Of a DNA stretch of 64,000 nucleotides, positions 33,935 through 42,992 are shown one piece after another (position 1 is the first letter of the stretch; every line of letters starts with the position of its first letter). Under the pieces are notes generated by a model. That model made no database searches. It worked only from the letters and a program-made list of their open reading frames with translations, and was not told the origin of the DNA. The position numbers were made by a program, and so were the translations under genes. The DNA is taken from contig NZ_BMLM01000001.1 in the NCBI RefSeq assembly GCF_014645235.1, forward strand, positions 1,736,001 through 1,800,000, written 5' to 3'. The stretch is from Agrococcus terreus. Its GTDB lineage: Bacteria; Actinomycetota; Actinomycetes; Actinomycetales; Microbacteriaceae.

Positions 33935-34704
33935 GCGCGCACCGCCTCGGCGTCGGTGGCCGCGCCGTGGTCGGCATCGGCGCTGCTCTCATCGGCACTG
34001 CTCTCATCGGCACCGGCTCCGGCCTCCAGCGAGGCGACGATCGAGCGCTCCGCGTCGTCGAGGTGCGCCGCCCACACGGCGACGGCGCGGTCGGCGTCGG
34101 TGCCGCGCAGCGCCTCGAGGCGCGACTCGTGCTCGTGCGCGAGATCGGCGGGGGTCGCGTAGCTCGCGCGCAGCAGCGCGACGACGAGCCGCGACTCGGC
34201 GGCGACCGCGGCGAAGAGGCGGCTCAGGCGCGGCGAGCCCGCCGCGTCGACGACCGCCGCGTGGAACGCGAGGTCGGCGTCGGGGCCGTCGCCCCACGCG
34301 TCGCCGACGGCGCGGAATGCGCCCATCGCGCGCTCGATGCCGACGGTGTCGAGGCGCTGCTCGACCACCGCGCGCACGGCCTCGCACTCGATGAGGCGGC
34401 GCATCCGGTACAGGTCGGCGACGTCGGCGGCCGAGAACGTGCGCACCCGCGCGCTCTGGCCGGGCTCGCGCTCGAGCAGGCCCTCGGCGACGAGCCGCTG
34501 GACGGCGATGCGGACGGTGGGGCGCGCGATGCGCAGCTGCTGGGCGAGCACGGTGTCGCGCAGCTCCTGCCCGGCCTCGAGCGCGCCCGAGAAGAGGAGG
34601 CCGCGGAGGTGCTCGGCGGCGGCGTCCGCGACGGAGACGGCGGTGAGGCTCGCGCCGGCGGCGAGGCCGGCGGGCGCGCTCGGCGCGATGGTGGGGGCGG
34701 GCAT
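33931..34704 (-). CDS. GntR family transcriptional regulator (FadR type)
   Basis: The 257-residue protein has a winged helix (AEHLRGLLFSGALEAGQELR, LRIARPTVRIAVQRLVAEGL, LLEREPGQSARVRTFSA) and an FCD effector domain (LYRMRRLIECEAVRAVVEQR, FHAAVVDAAGSPRLSRLF, HEHESRLEALRGTDADRAVA) with metal-binding Asp/His positions. The C-terminus is an acidic low-complexity tail with ADESS repeated. A perfect GCCTGT-ATA-ACAGGC palindrome lies 33 bases before the start, so it almost surely autoregulates the operon that it heads, with the hydroxy acid as inducer (inference). Confidence 0.9.
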   Translation of the reverse strand: MPAPTIAPSAPAGLAAGASLTAVSVADAAAEHLRGLLFSGALEAGQELRDTVLAQQLRIARPTVRIAVQRLVAEGLLEREPGQSARVRTFSAADVADLYRMRRLIECEAVRAVVEQRLDTVGIERAMGAFRAVGDAWGDGPDADLAFHAAVVDAAGSPRLSRLFAAVAAESRLVVALLRASYATPADLAHEHESRLEALRGTDADRAVAVWAAHLDDAERSIVASLEAGAGADESSADESSADADHGAATDAEAVRA

Positions 34705-34736
34705 GGGGCTCCTGACGTCGGAGGCGGGATGGCCCT

Positions 34737-34751
34737 GCCTGTATAACAGGC
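34737..34751. promoter_or_regulatory. GntR operator GCCTGTATAACAGGC
   Basis: A perfect 6-3-6 inverted repeat (GCCTGT, ATA, ACAGGC) lies between the GntR gene and the divergent HAD gene. It contains the GTnnnAC core bound by FadR-type GntR regulators. Position (33 bases before the start codon) suits autorepression. Confidence 0.75.
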
Positions 34752-34829
34752 AACCAGGCTCACCGCCAAGGCGGATCGCCGCATCCCGGTGCATGGGTCC
34801 GCGCTCTGGGACCATGGAGGCGAGCCACG

Positions 34830-35663
34830 ATGACCCAGACCCACGCCACGCACGCCCTGCCCTCCGCCGCCGACCTCCGCCTCGTCGTCTCCGACATGGA
34901 CGGCACCTTCCTCGACGGCACGGGCGCGCCGCCGCCCGGCTGGGCCGACCTCGCGGCCGAGCTCGCCCGCCGCGGCGTCGCGTTCGCACCCGCGAGCGGG
35001 CGGCAGCACGCCGCGATCGTCGGCGTGCTGGAGCCCGGCGCCGAGACGGTCGTCATCGCCGAGAACGGCGCGCACGTCCGCCGCGGCGACGAGCTGGTCG
35101 CGGCGGCACCGCTCCCCCTCGGCCGTGCGGACGCCGCGCTCGCCGCGGTGCGCGCGATGCCGGCACCCGACCACGACGTGGGCGCGGTGCTCTGCGGCGT
35201 GCGCTCGGCGTACGTGGAGCGCGACGACGAGGCGTTCCTCGAGCACGTCCACCGCTACTTCCGGGCGCTCGAGATCGTCGACGACCTCGCCGACGTCGAC
35301 GACGAGATCGTGAAGGTCTCGGTGCTCGACCTGCGCGCCCCCGACTCCGACGTCGCCGAGCGGCTCGCCGCGGCGCTGCCCGACCTCACCGTGCGCTCGG
35401 GCTCGCGACACTGGATCGACGTGCAGCGGCCGGACGTCGACAAGGGCACCGCGGTGCGCGCCCTGCAGGAGCGGCTCGGCATCACCGCCGAGCAGACGCT
35501 CGTCTTCGGCGACTACCTCAACGACCTCCCGATGTTCGAGGCCGCCGCGCACACCGTCGCGATGGCGAACGCGCACGACGCCGTGCTCGCAAGCGCCCGC
35601 CACGTCGCGCCCTCGAACGACGAGCAGGGCGTCGTGCGCACCCTCCGGGCGATCCTCGGCTGA
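34830..35663 (+). CDS. HAD-IIB (Cof-type) sugar phosphatase
   Basis: The 277-residue protein has HAD motif I LVVSDMDGTFLDGTG, motif II PASGRQHAA, motif III Lys in DVDKGTAVRALQERLG and motif IV FGDYLNDLPMFEAA, with a Cof-type C2 cap in between. Such enzymes hydrolyse sugar phosphates, pyridoxal phosphate or similar in the cytoplasm. It is divergent from the GntR operon across the GntR operator and may share its control. Confidence 0.87.
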   Translation: MTQTHATHALPSAADLRLVVSDMDGTFLDGTGAPPPGWADLAAELARRGVAFAPASGRQHAAIVGVLEPGAETVVIAENGAHVRRGDELVAAAPLPLGRADAALAAVRAMPAPDHDVGAVLCGVRSAYVERDDEAFLEHVHRYFRALEIVDDLADVDDEIVKVSVLDLRAPDSDVAERLAAALPDLTVRSGSRHWIDVQRPDVDKGTAVRALQERLGITAEQTLVFGDYLNDLPMFEAAAHTVAMANAHDAVLASARHVAPSNDEQGVVRTLRAILG

Positions 35664-35673
35664 GGCCATCCCC

Positions 35674-35719
35674 GCTGGTCGAGGAGGCCCCGCCCGCAGG
35701 GCGCTGCCGTCTCGAGACC
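35674..35719. repeat. Compound palindromic repeat, single-arm copy
   Basis: GCTGGTCGAGGAG (35674-35686), a weak internal stem around GCCCGCAGGGC, and GTCTCGAGACC (35709-35719). It is the third copy of the element at 2111-2221, in the same orientation as that copy's first arm, and follows the HAD stop by 10 bases. Confidence 0.8.
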
Positions 35720-35754
35720 TCGACGCCTGTCCCCCGATCTGCGACGATCGGCAG

Positions 35755-35967
35755 ATGAGCCGCCACACGACGAAGCAGGAGGCCGAGGCGCACGTGCGCG
35801 AGCGCCTGCAGGCCCTCGACCCCGAGCAGACGCTCGCCTGGGCCGCCATCGAGCGGCTGGCGGTGCGCCACGACCCGCGGGCGACGCTCGCCGAGAGCTA
35901 CGAGGCGGCCGAAGGCGAAGACCTCGAGCGCGTCGTCGCGCAGGTGCGCGACAACCGCCTCCGCTGA
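35755..35967 (+). CDS. Small protein of the LDPE paralogue family
   Basis: A 70-residue, mostly helical, charged protein. The segment LQALDPEQTLAWAAIERLAV resembles LLAALDPERTVRWGRLESLA and LLTALDPERTVLWSRLEVLA in the products at 48417 and 50016, which suggests a shared fold although similarity fades after it. I do not recognise the family. It is downstream of a palindromic repeat and convergent with the MmyB-type regulator. Confidence 0.6.
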   Translation: MSRHTTKQEAEAHVRERLQALDPEQTLAWAAIERLAVRHDPRATLAESYEAAEGEDLERVVAQVRDNRLR

Positions 35968-36021
35968 CGGCGGGCCGCAGCGACCGCCTCGACCGTCGAC
36001 AGCGCGCGGCGCTGCGCAGGC

Positions 36022-36930
36022 TCAGCCCTTCGCGACCGCGCCGCGCCGCTTGGTGGCCGCGGTGGGATCCGCCCTCGCGAGGACTCCCTCGCTCGCCGCC
36101 CACGACGCGAGCAGCCGCAGCGCATCCGCGCTCGCCGAGCCCGGCACCGCCGGGTACGTCGTGAGCGTCATGCCGCGATCCCCGTGCAGCGGCACCGAGA
36201 GGTAGTGCAGCTCGAGCTCGCCCACCACCGGATGCACGAAGCGCTTCATGCCGGCGTAGTGGCGCCGCACGTCGTGCGCCGCCCACAGCGTGCGGAACTC
36301 CTCGCTCCGCATCGACAGCTCGCCGATGAGCGATGCGAGCCCCGCGTCGTGCGGGTTCCGGCCCGCCTCGCCGCGCAGGATCGCGACATTCGTGTCGGCG
36401 CTGCGCTGCCAGTCCGAGAAGAAGTCCTTCGCGCGCGGGTCGAGGAAGATGAAACGCGAGATGTTGACCGGCCGCTCGGCCCCGGCGTACATCGGCGAGT
36501 GCAGCGCGTGGCCGAGCTCGTTGCCCGCGACGAGGTCCATGCGGTGGTTGAGCACGATCGCCGGCGCCTCGGTGATGGCGTCGAGCAGGTAGCGCACCTC
36601 GGGCCGCACCTCGGTTGCCAGCGGCCTCCGCTGCGCGCGCGGGGACGCCTGCGACGCTCGGGCGAGGTCGAACAGGTGCTCGCGCTCGGCGTCGTCCAGC
36701 TGCAGCGCGCGGGCGATCGCGTCGAGCACCTCGTCGGAGACGCCGCCGAGGTTGCCGCGCTCGAGCCGCGTGAAGTAGTCGACGCTGACGCCGGCGAGGC
36801 GCGCGACCTCCTCGCGCCGCAGGCCGGTCACGCGCCGGCGGTCGCCGAAGGTCTCGACGCCGGCCTGCTCCGGCGTGATCCGGGCGCGGCGGCTGACGAG
36901 GAACTCCCTGACCTCGGCACGGTTGTCCAT
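36022..36930 (-). CDS. XRE/MmyB family transcriptional regulator
   Basis: The 302-residue protein has an N-terminal HTH (RVTGLRREEVARLAGVSVDY, FTRLERGNLGG, the LRREEVA pattern typical of this family) and a C-terminal MmyB-like ligand-binding domain (VLNHRMDLVAGNELGHALHS, RFIFLDPRAKDFFSDW, HPVVGELELHYLSVPLHGDR). Such regulators usually control an adjacent redox gene. It is divergent from the cupin and alcohol dehydrogenase genes, 130 bases away, which are the likely targets. ATG at 36930. Confidence 0.9.
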   Translation of the reverse strand: MDNRAEVREFLVSRRARITPEQAGVETFGDRRRVTGLRREEVARLAGVSVDYFTRLERGNLGGVSDEVLDAIARALQLDDAEREHLFDLARASQASPRAQRRPLATEVRPEVRYLLDAITEAPAIVLNHRMDLVAGNELGHALHSPMYAGAERPVNISRFIFLDPRAKDFFSDWQRSADTNVAILRGEAGRNPHDAGLASLIGELSMRSEEFRTLWAAHDVRRHYAGMKRFVHPVVGELELHYLSVPLHGDRGMTLTTYPAVPGSASADALRLLASWAASEGVLARADPTAATKRRGAVAKG

Positions 36931-37060
36931 GGCCTCGACGGTAGCCCTCGCACATCGGCCCGAGGGAGGGTCTGCCGGAACCCGTCACGGCAGGGCTCTC
37001 CCTCGATCCCCCGCGACGCGGTGAGGTGGATGCATCCCGTCCGACGACCGAGGAGGCACC

Positions 37061-37453
37061 ATGCAGCTCCATCGCCACCCCACGACGAAGAACCCGCCCG
37101 AGCAGTTCACGGGCGACGTCTGGCTCGACCCCGTCGCGACGCCCGGCGTCGACGGCCAGCAGGCGAGCGCCGGCATCGTGCGCTTCGCGCCCGGCGCCCG
37201 CACCGCCTGGCACTCGCACCCCGGCGGCCAGACCCTCCACGTCGTCGAGGGCATCGCCTTCGTGCAGGCCCGCGGCGGCGAGCGCGTCGCCGTTCGCGCC
37301 GGCGAGACCGTCATCTGCCCGCCGGACGAGGAGCACTGGCACGGCGCGGCGCACGACTCCTTCATGACGCACGTCGCGGTCTGGGACACCCTGCCCGGCC
37401 AGCCTGCCGCCGTCTGGGGCGAGCACGTCACCGACGCCGAGTACGGCGCCTGA
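37061..37453 (+). CDS. Cupin domain protein
   Basis: The 130-residue single-domain cupin has a full metal motif: RTAWHSHPGGQTLHVVEGIA (the two His of motif 1, with the following Gln in the Glu position), then ICPPDEEHWHGAA (motif 2 His). It resembles the carboxymuconolactone/quercetinase-like stress cupins that often sit beside quinone or alcohol dehydrogenases. AGGAGG precedes the ATG at 37061. It is the first gene of a pair with the alcohol dehydrogenase and divergent from the MmyB regulator. Confidence 0.85.
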   Translation: MQLHRHPTTKNPPEQFTGDVWLDPVATPGVDGQQASAGIVRFAPGARTAWHSHPGGQTLHVVEGIAFVQARGGERVAVRAGETVICPPDEEHWHGAAHDSFMTHVAVWDTLPGQPAAVWGEHVTDAEYGA

Positions 37454-37521
37454 CCGCCCCGATCCCCACACCCGATCCATCCCACCGCCCGTCCACCGGA
37501 CGGGCCCAGAGAGGAGCGCTC

Positions 37522-38559
37522 ATGCGAGCCACCCTGATGTACGGCGCGGGCGACGTCCGCGTCGCCGAGGTCGCCGATCCGACGATCGTCGAGCCCACCG
37601 ACGCCATCATCCGCGTCACCCACGCGTGCGTCTGCGGATCCGACCTGCACCCGTACCACGACCTGGAGGCGACGCCCGAGGGCCGGCCGATGGGCCACGA
37701 GGCCATCGGCGTCGTCGAGGAGCTCGGCGCCGACGTCACCACCCTGTCGGTGGGCGACACCGTCATCGTCCCGTTCGCGTTCTCGGACGGCACCTGCGCC
37801 TTCTGCCGCGACGGCATCACCACCTCGTGCGTGCACGGCGGCTTCTTCGACGCGCTCGAGACGGGCGCGACGCAGGCGGAGCGCCTCCGCGTGCCGCAGG
37901 CCGACGGCACGGCCGTCGTCATCCCCGCAGGCACCGACGAGTCGCTCATGCCCTCGCTGCTCACGCTCTCGGACGTCTACCTCACCGGCCACCACGCGGC
38001 CGTGCGCGGCGGCGTCGAGGCGGGGAGGAGCGTCGTCGTGATCGGCGACGGTGCCGTCGGCCTCTCGGCCGTGCTCGCCGCGAAGCAGCTCGGCGCCGAG
38101 ACGATCATCCTCATGGGCCGCCACGCCTCGCGCACCGACCTCGGCCGCGAGTTCGGCGCCACCCACGTCGTCGCCGAGCGCGGCGAGGAGGGCATCGCGA
38201 AGGTGCTCGAGCTCACCGGCGGCGAGGGCGCGCACGTCGTGCTCGAGGCCGTCGGTCACATGCCGGCCTACGAGCAGGCCTACGGCGTCGTCCGCCCCGG
38301 CGGCACGATCTCGCGCGTCGGCGTGCCGCAGTACGAGGAGGCGCCGGTCGGCTTCGCGTCGCTGTTCGGCAAGAACGCCACCCTCACGGGCGGCCCCGCC
38401 ACGGTGCGCGCCTACCTCGAGCAGGCGCTCCCGCTCGTGCTCGACGGCACGATCGAGCCCGGCCGCGTCTTCGACCGCGAGCTGCCGCTCGACGAGATCG
38501 CCGAGGCCTACCGGCTCATGGATTCGCGCGAGGCGCTCAAGGTGCTCATCCGGCCGTAG
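37522..38559 (+). CDS. Zinc-dependent alcohol dehydrogenase
   Basis: The 345-residue MDR protein has the catalytic-zinc ligands Cys38 (HACVCGSDLHPYH) and His59-Glu60 (GRPMGHEAIGVVEELG). The structural-zinc loop is CAFCRDGITTSC, with fewer Cys than the classical four. The NAD(P) fold is VVVIGDGAVGLSAVLAAKQL. GAGAGGAG precedes the ATG at 37522. It follows the cupin by 68 bases; both are divergent from the MmyB regulator. The substrate alcohol or aldehyde is not evident. Confidence 0.88.
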   Translation: MRATLMYGAGDVRVAEVADPTIVEPTDAIIRVTHACVCGSDLHPYHDLEATPEGRPMGHEAIGVVEELGADVTTLSVGDTVIVPFAFSDGTCAFCRDGITTSCVHGGFFDALETGATQAERLRVPQADGTAVVIPAGTDESLMPSLLTLSDVYLTGHHAAVRGGVEAGRSVVVIGDGAVGLSAVLAAKQLGAETIILMGRHASRTDLGREFGATHVVAERGEEGIAKVLELTGGEGAHVVLEAVGHMPAYEQAYGVVRPGGTISRVGVPQYEEAPVGFASLFGKNATLTGGPATVRAYLEQALPLVLDGTIEPGRVFDRELPLDEIAEAYRLMDSREALKVLIRP

Positions 38560-38567
38560 CGCGACGC

Positions 38568-38607
38568 GACGACGAGGGCCCCGCCGAGCAGCGGGGCCCT
38601 CGTCGTC
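38568..38607. terminator. Bidirectional terminator between ADH and ABC genes
   Basis: GACGACGAGGGCCCCGC (38568-38584), loop CGAGCA, GCGGGGCCCTCGTCGTC (38591-38607): a perfect 17-bp stem between convergent genes, starting eight bases after the dehydrogenase stop. Confidence 0.85.
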
Positions 38608-38618
38608 GTGCGCGTGGG

Positions 38619-39695
38619 TCAGCGGATGCGGTGGCCCGTCGTCGGCTCGAACGCGAGCACCGCGTCGCCCCGAACCGCGAAGGCGAGCTCGTCGCCGATC
38701 GCGGGGCGCGCGCCCTTCGGCAGGCGCGCCGTCCAGCGGGCGCCGTGGCCGGTGCCGTAGACGAACGTGTCGGAGCCGAGCTCCTCCACGAGATCGACGA
38801 CGAGCCGGATGGCCGCGGCGTCCTCGGCCGGCGCGGCCACGAGCTCGAGGTCCTCGGGCCGGATGCCGTAGGTGAGCGCCGTGCCGGAGTGCGGCGCGGA
38901 CGCGCGGAACGGCAGCGCGAGGTCGCCCACGCGCGCGCCCTCCGCATCCGACCACGAGCCCTCGACGAGGTTCATCTGCGGCGAGCCGATGAAGCCCGCG
39001 ACGAACAGCGTCTCGGGCTCGTCGTAGAGCTCGCGGGGCGTGCCGACCTGCTCGATGCGGCCGTGGTTCATGACGACGACGCGGTCGCCCATCGTCATCG
39101 CCTCCGTCTGGTCGTGCGTGACGTAGACGGTCGTGACGTCGAGGGTGCGCTGCAGGGCCGCGATCTGGCCGCGGGTCTGCACGCGCAGCTTGGCGTCGAG
39201 GTTCGACAGCGGCTCGTCCATGAGGAACACGGCCGGCCGGCGCACGATCGCCCGCCCCATGGCGACGCGCTGCCGCTGGCCACCCGAGAGCTCGCGCGGC
39301 TTGCGCTCGAGCAGGCCGTCGAGCTCGAGCAGCGCCGCCGCGTCGGCCACGAGGCGCTGCCGCTCGGCGGCCGGCACCTTGGTGTTCTTCAGCGAGAACT
39401 CCATGTTGCCGGCCACCGTCATGTGCGGGTAGAGCGCGTAGCTCTGGAACACCATGGCCACGTCGCGCTCGCTGCCGTCGAGGCCCGTCACGTCGCGGTC
39501 GCCGAAGGCGATGCTGCCCGACTCGGGGAACTCGAGCCCCGCGAGGGCCCGCAGCGTCGTCGACTTGCCGCATCCGGACGGCCCGACGAGCACCAGGAGC
39601 TCGCCGTGCTCGATCTCGAGGTCGATCGCGTCGATCGAGGGCCTCGAGGCGCCCGGGTACGTGAGGGTGAGGCCTGCCAGCGAGACGTTGACCAT
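38619..39695 (-). CDS. Sugar ABC transporter ATP-binding protein (UgpC/MsmK type)
   Basis: The 358-residue ATPase has Walker A ([13 protein letters not shown]), Q-loop ([14 protein letters not shown]), signature ([15 protein letters not shown]), Walker B ([16 protein letters not shown]), the H-loop ([12 protein letters not shown]) and a C-terminal TOBE/MalK-like domain ([11 protein letters not shown]). It energises the importer encoded by the three upstream genes. Last gene of the operon, 29 bases after the binding protein, with a terminator beyond. Confidence 0.92.
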   Translation of the reverse strand: MVNVSLAGLTLTYPGASRPSIDAIDLEIEHGELLVLVGPSGCGKSTTLRALAGLEFPESGSIAFGDRDVTGLDGSERDVAMVFQSYALYPHMTVAGNMEFSLKNTKVPAAERQRLVADAAALLELDGLLERKPRELSGGQRQRVAMGRAIVRRPAVFLMDEPLSNLDAKLRVQTRGQIAALQRTLDVTTVYVTHDQTEAMTMGDRVVVMNHGRIEQVGTPRELYDEPETLFVAGFIGSPQMNLVEGSWSDAEGARVGDLALPFRASAPHSGTALTYGIRPEDLELVAAPAEDAAAIRLVVDLVEELGSDTFVYGTGHGARWTARLPKGARPAIGDELAFAVRGDAVLAFEPTTGHRIR

Positions 39696-39724
39696 GGTGG
39701 TCCTGCTTCCTTCAGAGGTGGTCG

Positions 39725-41065
39725 TCAGCCCTCGAGCTGCGGCCGGAGGTCGTTCTCGTACAGGCCCTCGAGCTCCGTCTGGAGCGACGCGAGCGACTCG
39801 GCGACGTCCGCATCCGTGGTGAGGATCCGCTGCAGCGCGGTCGCGAGCGCCAGGTCGCCGCCCGGGAGGAACACGCGCAGGTAGTCCTGGGTGCGCGTGC
39901 GGGTCTCGAGCTGCTCGACCGCGACCCGGAAGTTCGGGTTCTCGGCGTAGAGCGCGCTGGCGTCGGCGTCGGAGCGGACCGGCACGTAGCCCGTCTGCGA
40001 CGAGAACGTCACCGTGTGCTCGGCCGACGTGAGGTGGTCGGCGAGCATCGCCGCTGCGAGCTGCTCCTCGGGGGTCGAGGCCGACGAGATGGCGATGCCG
40101 GCGCCGCCCGTGGGCACGACGAGCTCCTGCTCGACCGGGCCGCCGGGGAGCATCGCGACGCCCACCTCGAACCCGGCCGTCTCGGTGACGCCGCCGAGCG
40201 AGCCCGTGGAGCCGATGAACTGGCTCGTGGCACCCGCGGCGAAGTCGTCGGCCGGCGAGCCGCTCGAGACGTTGGCCCAGCCGTCCTGCACCGCGTCCTG
40301 CGCGAACTGCACGGCCGCGACGGTCTCGTCGCTCGTGACGGCGCTCGCGTCCCACTCGTCCGACCAGCCGCCGCCGTAGCCCCAGACGATGTTGTTCATC
40401 ATCCAGGCGGGGTAGTCCTCGGCGGGCGGGAAGCTGAAGGCGGTCTCGGTCACGCCGGCGTCGATGAGCGCCTGCGAGTTCTCGGCGACCTCCTCCCACG
40501 TGGTGGGCGCCTCGGCGATGCCGGCCTCGGCGTAGTGGTCGGCGTTGTAGTAGTAGATCGTCGTCGAGCGCGCGTACGGCACGGCGTAGTGCGCGTCCTC
40601 GTAGAGGTAGTCGTCGAAGAGCGTCGTGTTGTACGTCGACGAGTCGCCGCCGGCGGCCGCGAACACGTCGTCGACGGGCAGCAGCGAGCCGTTGACGTGG
40701 TTCGTGAACCACGTGGCGTCCGACATGACGACGAGGTCGCCGACGTCGCCCGAGGTCTGCGCGGTCTGGAAGCGCTGCGAGACCTCCTCGTAGTTGGCGC
40801 CGGCGGTCACGATCTCGACCTCGATGCCGGTCTCCTCGGTGAACGAGTCGACGAGCTCCTGCTCGATGGCCTGCGAGCCGCCGGGGTGGTTGGTCCAGAA
40901 GCTGATCGACTCGGCGGGCTCGACGGCCGACCAGTCGGTCTCGGCGGCGGCGTCCGCGCCGGTCGAGCCGACGGCGGGGCCGCAGGCGGTGAGGGTGACC
41001 GCGGCGATGCCGAGCGCGGCCATCGCGGTCGTGGCGCGCGCGGCGCGCTGGGGGGTGCGGGACAT
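39725..41065 (-). CDS. Extracellular solute-binding lipoprotein (family 1)
   Basis: The 446-residue protein has a signal and lipobox (AVTLTAC), then a UgpB-like binding protein: ISFWTNHPGGSQAIEQELVD, TGIEVEIVTAGANYEEVSQR, TTIYYYNADHYAEAGI and an ATALQRILTTDADVAESL-type C-terminus. It captures a sugar or glycerol-phosphate ligand outside the membrane for the ABC importer. The YYYNADHYAEAG segment and overall pattern favour the glycerol-3-phosphate/oligosaccharide branch without fixing the ligand. Third gene of the four-gene operon. Confidence 0.9.
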   Translation of the reverse strand: MSRTPQRAARATTAMAALGIAAVTLTACGPAVGSTGADAAAETDWSAVEPAESISFWTNHPGGSQAIEQELVDSFTEETGIEVEIVTAGANYEEVSQRFQTAQTSGDVGDLVVMSDATWFTNHVNGSLLPVDDVFAAAGGDSSTYNTTLFDDYLYEDAHYAVPYARSTTIYYYNADHYAEAGIAEAPTTWEEVAENSQALIDAGVTETAFSFPPAEDYPAWMMNNIVWGYGGGWSDEWDASAVTSDETVAAVQFAQDAVQDGWANVSSGSPADDFAAGATSQFIGSTGSLGGVTETAGFEVGVAMLPGGPVEQELVVPTGGAGIAISSASTPEEQLAAAMLADHLTSAEHTVTFSSQTGYVPVRSDADASALYAENPNFRVAVEQLETRTRTQDYLRVFLPGGDLALATALQRILTTDADVAESLASLQTELEGLYENDLRPQLEG

Positions 41066-41132
41066 GGATGCTCCTCGTGGGTGCGGTGGGTGATGGTTGG
41101 TCGGTCGGTCGGTGGGGTCGGATGCGCCGCGG

Positions 41133-42002
41133 CTACTTGACGGCGCCCTGCGTGAGCCCGCTCACGATGAAGCGCTGCAGGGCGGCGAAGACGACGAGCA
41201 CGGGCACGATGACGAGCACGGCGCCGGCCATGAGGTAGCCGTAGCTGCCGGTCTGGCCCTCGATCGACTGCAGGAGGTTGAGGCCGACGGGCAGGGTCAT
41301 CATGTGGACGGAGTCGGTGATGATGAGCGGCCACATGAAGCTGTTCCACTCCCCCACGATCGTCACGAGCGCGACGGTGGCGATGGTGGGCGCCGAGACG
41401 GGCGCGACGATGCGCCACAGCCGCTTCGCGTGCCCCGCGCCGTCGAGCGCCGCCGCCTCCAGGAGGTCCTTCGGGAGGGTCTTGAACTGCTGGCGCAGCA
41501 GGAAGGTGCCGAACGCGGTGCCGAGCCCGGGGAGGATGATGCCCCACAGGGTGTTGCGCCCGCCGAGCGCCGAGATGGTCATGTAGTTGGGCAGCAGCGC
41601 GGCCTCCGGCGGCACCATGAGCGCCACGAGGATCGCGAGGAACACCGCGTTCTTGAACCGGAAGTCGATGAACACGAGCGCGTACGCGGTCGTGACCGCG
41701 AGCACGACCTTGATGACCGATCCGACGATCGTGACGATGAGGCTGTTGCCGAGCACCGTGAGCAGCGGCACCGTGCCCGCCACGTGCCGGTAGTTGTCGA
41801 GCGTCGGCTCCTGCGGCAGGAACGTGGGCTGCATCGTGATGATCTCGCCCGCGGGCTTGAACGACGCGACCGCCATCCAGAGGAGCGGCAGCACGATGAT
41901 CGCCATCGCGATGAGGATCGGCAGGTAGCCGCCGGCGACGGTCGCGGCGAGGTTGCGGCGCGAGAAGGCCTGGCGCCACTCGGAGACGTGGATCGCGCTC
42001 AT
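41133..42002 (-). CDS. Carbohydrate ABC transporter permease (UgpE-like)
   Basis: The 289-residue membrane protein has six predicted transmembrane helices and the EAA loop LLEAAALDGAGHAKRLWRIV that contacts the ATPase. GEWNSFMWPLIITDS and LPVGLNLLQSIEGQTGSYGY are typical of MalG/UgpE permeases. Its ATG at 42002 overlaps the stop of the upstream permease (ATGA), showing co-translation. It forms the channel with the UgpA-like subunit. Confidence 0.92.
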   Translation of the reverse strand: MSAIHVSEWRQAFSRRNLAATVAGGYLPILIAMAIIVLPLLWMAVASFKPAGEIITMQPTFLPQEPTLDNYRHVAGTVPLLTVLGNSLIVTIVGSVIKVVLAVTTAYALVFIDFRFKNAVFLAILVALMVPPEAALLPNYMTISALGGRNTLWGIILPGLGTAFGTFLLRQQFKTLPKDLLEAAALDGAGHAKRLWRIVAPVSAPTIATVALVTIVGEWNSFMWPLIITDSVHMMTLPVGLNLLQSIEGQTGSYGYLMAGAVLVIVPVLVVFAALQRFIVSGLTQGAVK

Positions 42003-42898
42003 GCGTAGTGCACCCGCTTCTCGACGTACCGCATCTGGAACGCGGTGATGGCGAACAGCACGACGAAGAGCACGACCGAGATCGCTGCGGCGTAGCCGGC
42101 GTTCTGGTACGGCCCGAAGCCCTGCAGGTACAGCTCGAACACGATCGTGTTCGTGCCGTTGCCCGACGGCGTCATGATCTTGAGGATGTCGAACGCCTGC
42201 ATCGAGCTGAGGATCGTCGTCACGGTCAGGAAGAAGACGGTGGGCGACAGCAGCGGCAGCGTCACGCGGAAGAAGCGGCGGAGCGCCCCGGCGCGGTCGA
42301 TGCGCGCCGCCTCCATGAGGTCCTTCGGGATCGACTGAAGGCCCGCGAGGAAGACGACGGCGCAGAAGCCGAGGTTCTTCCAGACGTAGACGATCATCAC
42401 CATGACGAGCGCGAGGTCGCCGTCGAGGTACCACTCGGGCGAGCGCGCGCCGAGGGTGCGCAGCACGTGGCCGAGCACGCCGAGCTGCGGGTCGAAGATG
42501 AAGTTCCACACCATCCCGACGCCCACGCCCGAGAGCACGTAGGGCGCGAAGATCGCGGTGCGGCCGGCGGTGACGCCCGGGACGCGGTGGTTGAGCGCCA
42601 GCGCCACCAGCAGCCCCAGCACCATCGACGCGAGCACCGTGACGACCGTGAACGTGATGGTGACGCGCCACATCTCGGCGCCCGCGGGCGAGGTGAACAG
42701 GCGCACGTAGTTGTCGAACCCCGCGTTCGTGGCCCGGGTCGAGCCCATCCGCCAGTTGAGCGTCGAGTAGAACAGGTTGCTCAGCAGCGGGTAGTAGATG
42801 AACGCGGCGATGAGCAGCAGGTTCGGCCCCGCGAAGGCGAGGAAGACCAGCGCGTCGCGGCGCCGCCGGCGCGAGCGATGCGGGTTGGTGGTGGGCAC
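41999..42898 (-). CDS. Carbohydrate ABC transporter permease (UgpA-like)
   Basis: The 299-residue membrane protein has about six helices, the first in ALVFLAFAGPNLLLIAAFIY, and the EAA loop LMEAARIDRAGALRRFFRVT. NAGFDNYVRLFTSP and IVFELYLQGFGPYQNAGYAA are typical of UgpA/MalF-type subunits. GTG at 42898 begins the operon. Upstream, CCGGT-CTGA-ACCGG (42916-42929) is a small inverted repeat that could be an operator. No LacI-type regulator is adjacent. Confidence 0.9.
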   Translation of the reverse strand: MPTTNPHRSRRRRRDALVFLAFAGPNLLLIAAFIYYPLLSNLFYSTLNWRMGSTRATNAGFDNYVRLFTSPAGAEMWRVTITFTVVTVLASMVLGLLVALALNHRVPGVTAGRTAIFAPYVLSGVGVGMVWNFIFDPQLGVLGHVLRTLGARSPEWYLDGDLALVMVMIVYVWKNLGFCAVVFLAGLQSIPKDLMEAARIDRAGALRRFFRVTLPLLSPTVFFLTVTTILSSMQAFDILKIMTPSGNGTNTIVFELYLQGFGPYQNAGYAAAISVVLFVVLFAITAFQMRYVEKRVHYA

Positions 42899-42983
42899 CC
42901 GCAGAGGCTGTCGAGCCGGTCTGAACCGGACTCGTCCGGCGGGCGGCCTGCGGGTGTGCGGGAGGTGAACCGGGGGTTATCTG

Positions 42984-42992
42984 ACCGGCACG
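42984..42992. repeat. Left 9-bp inverted repeat framing the foreign gene
   Basis: ACCGGCACG ends one base before the stop codon of the 800-residue gene; its exact reverse complement stands just outside the start codon at 45397-45405. GGTTATC also occurs beside both ends (42975-42981, 45403-45409). Confidence 0.5.

Noticed and set aside
42916-42929. CCGGT-CTGA-ACCGG as a LacI-type operator for the sugar importer
   Set aside because: Only a 5-bp arm in GC-rich DNA and no adjacent regulator; mentioned in the permease entry but not called.
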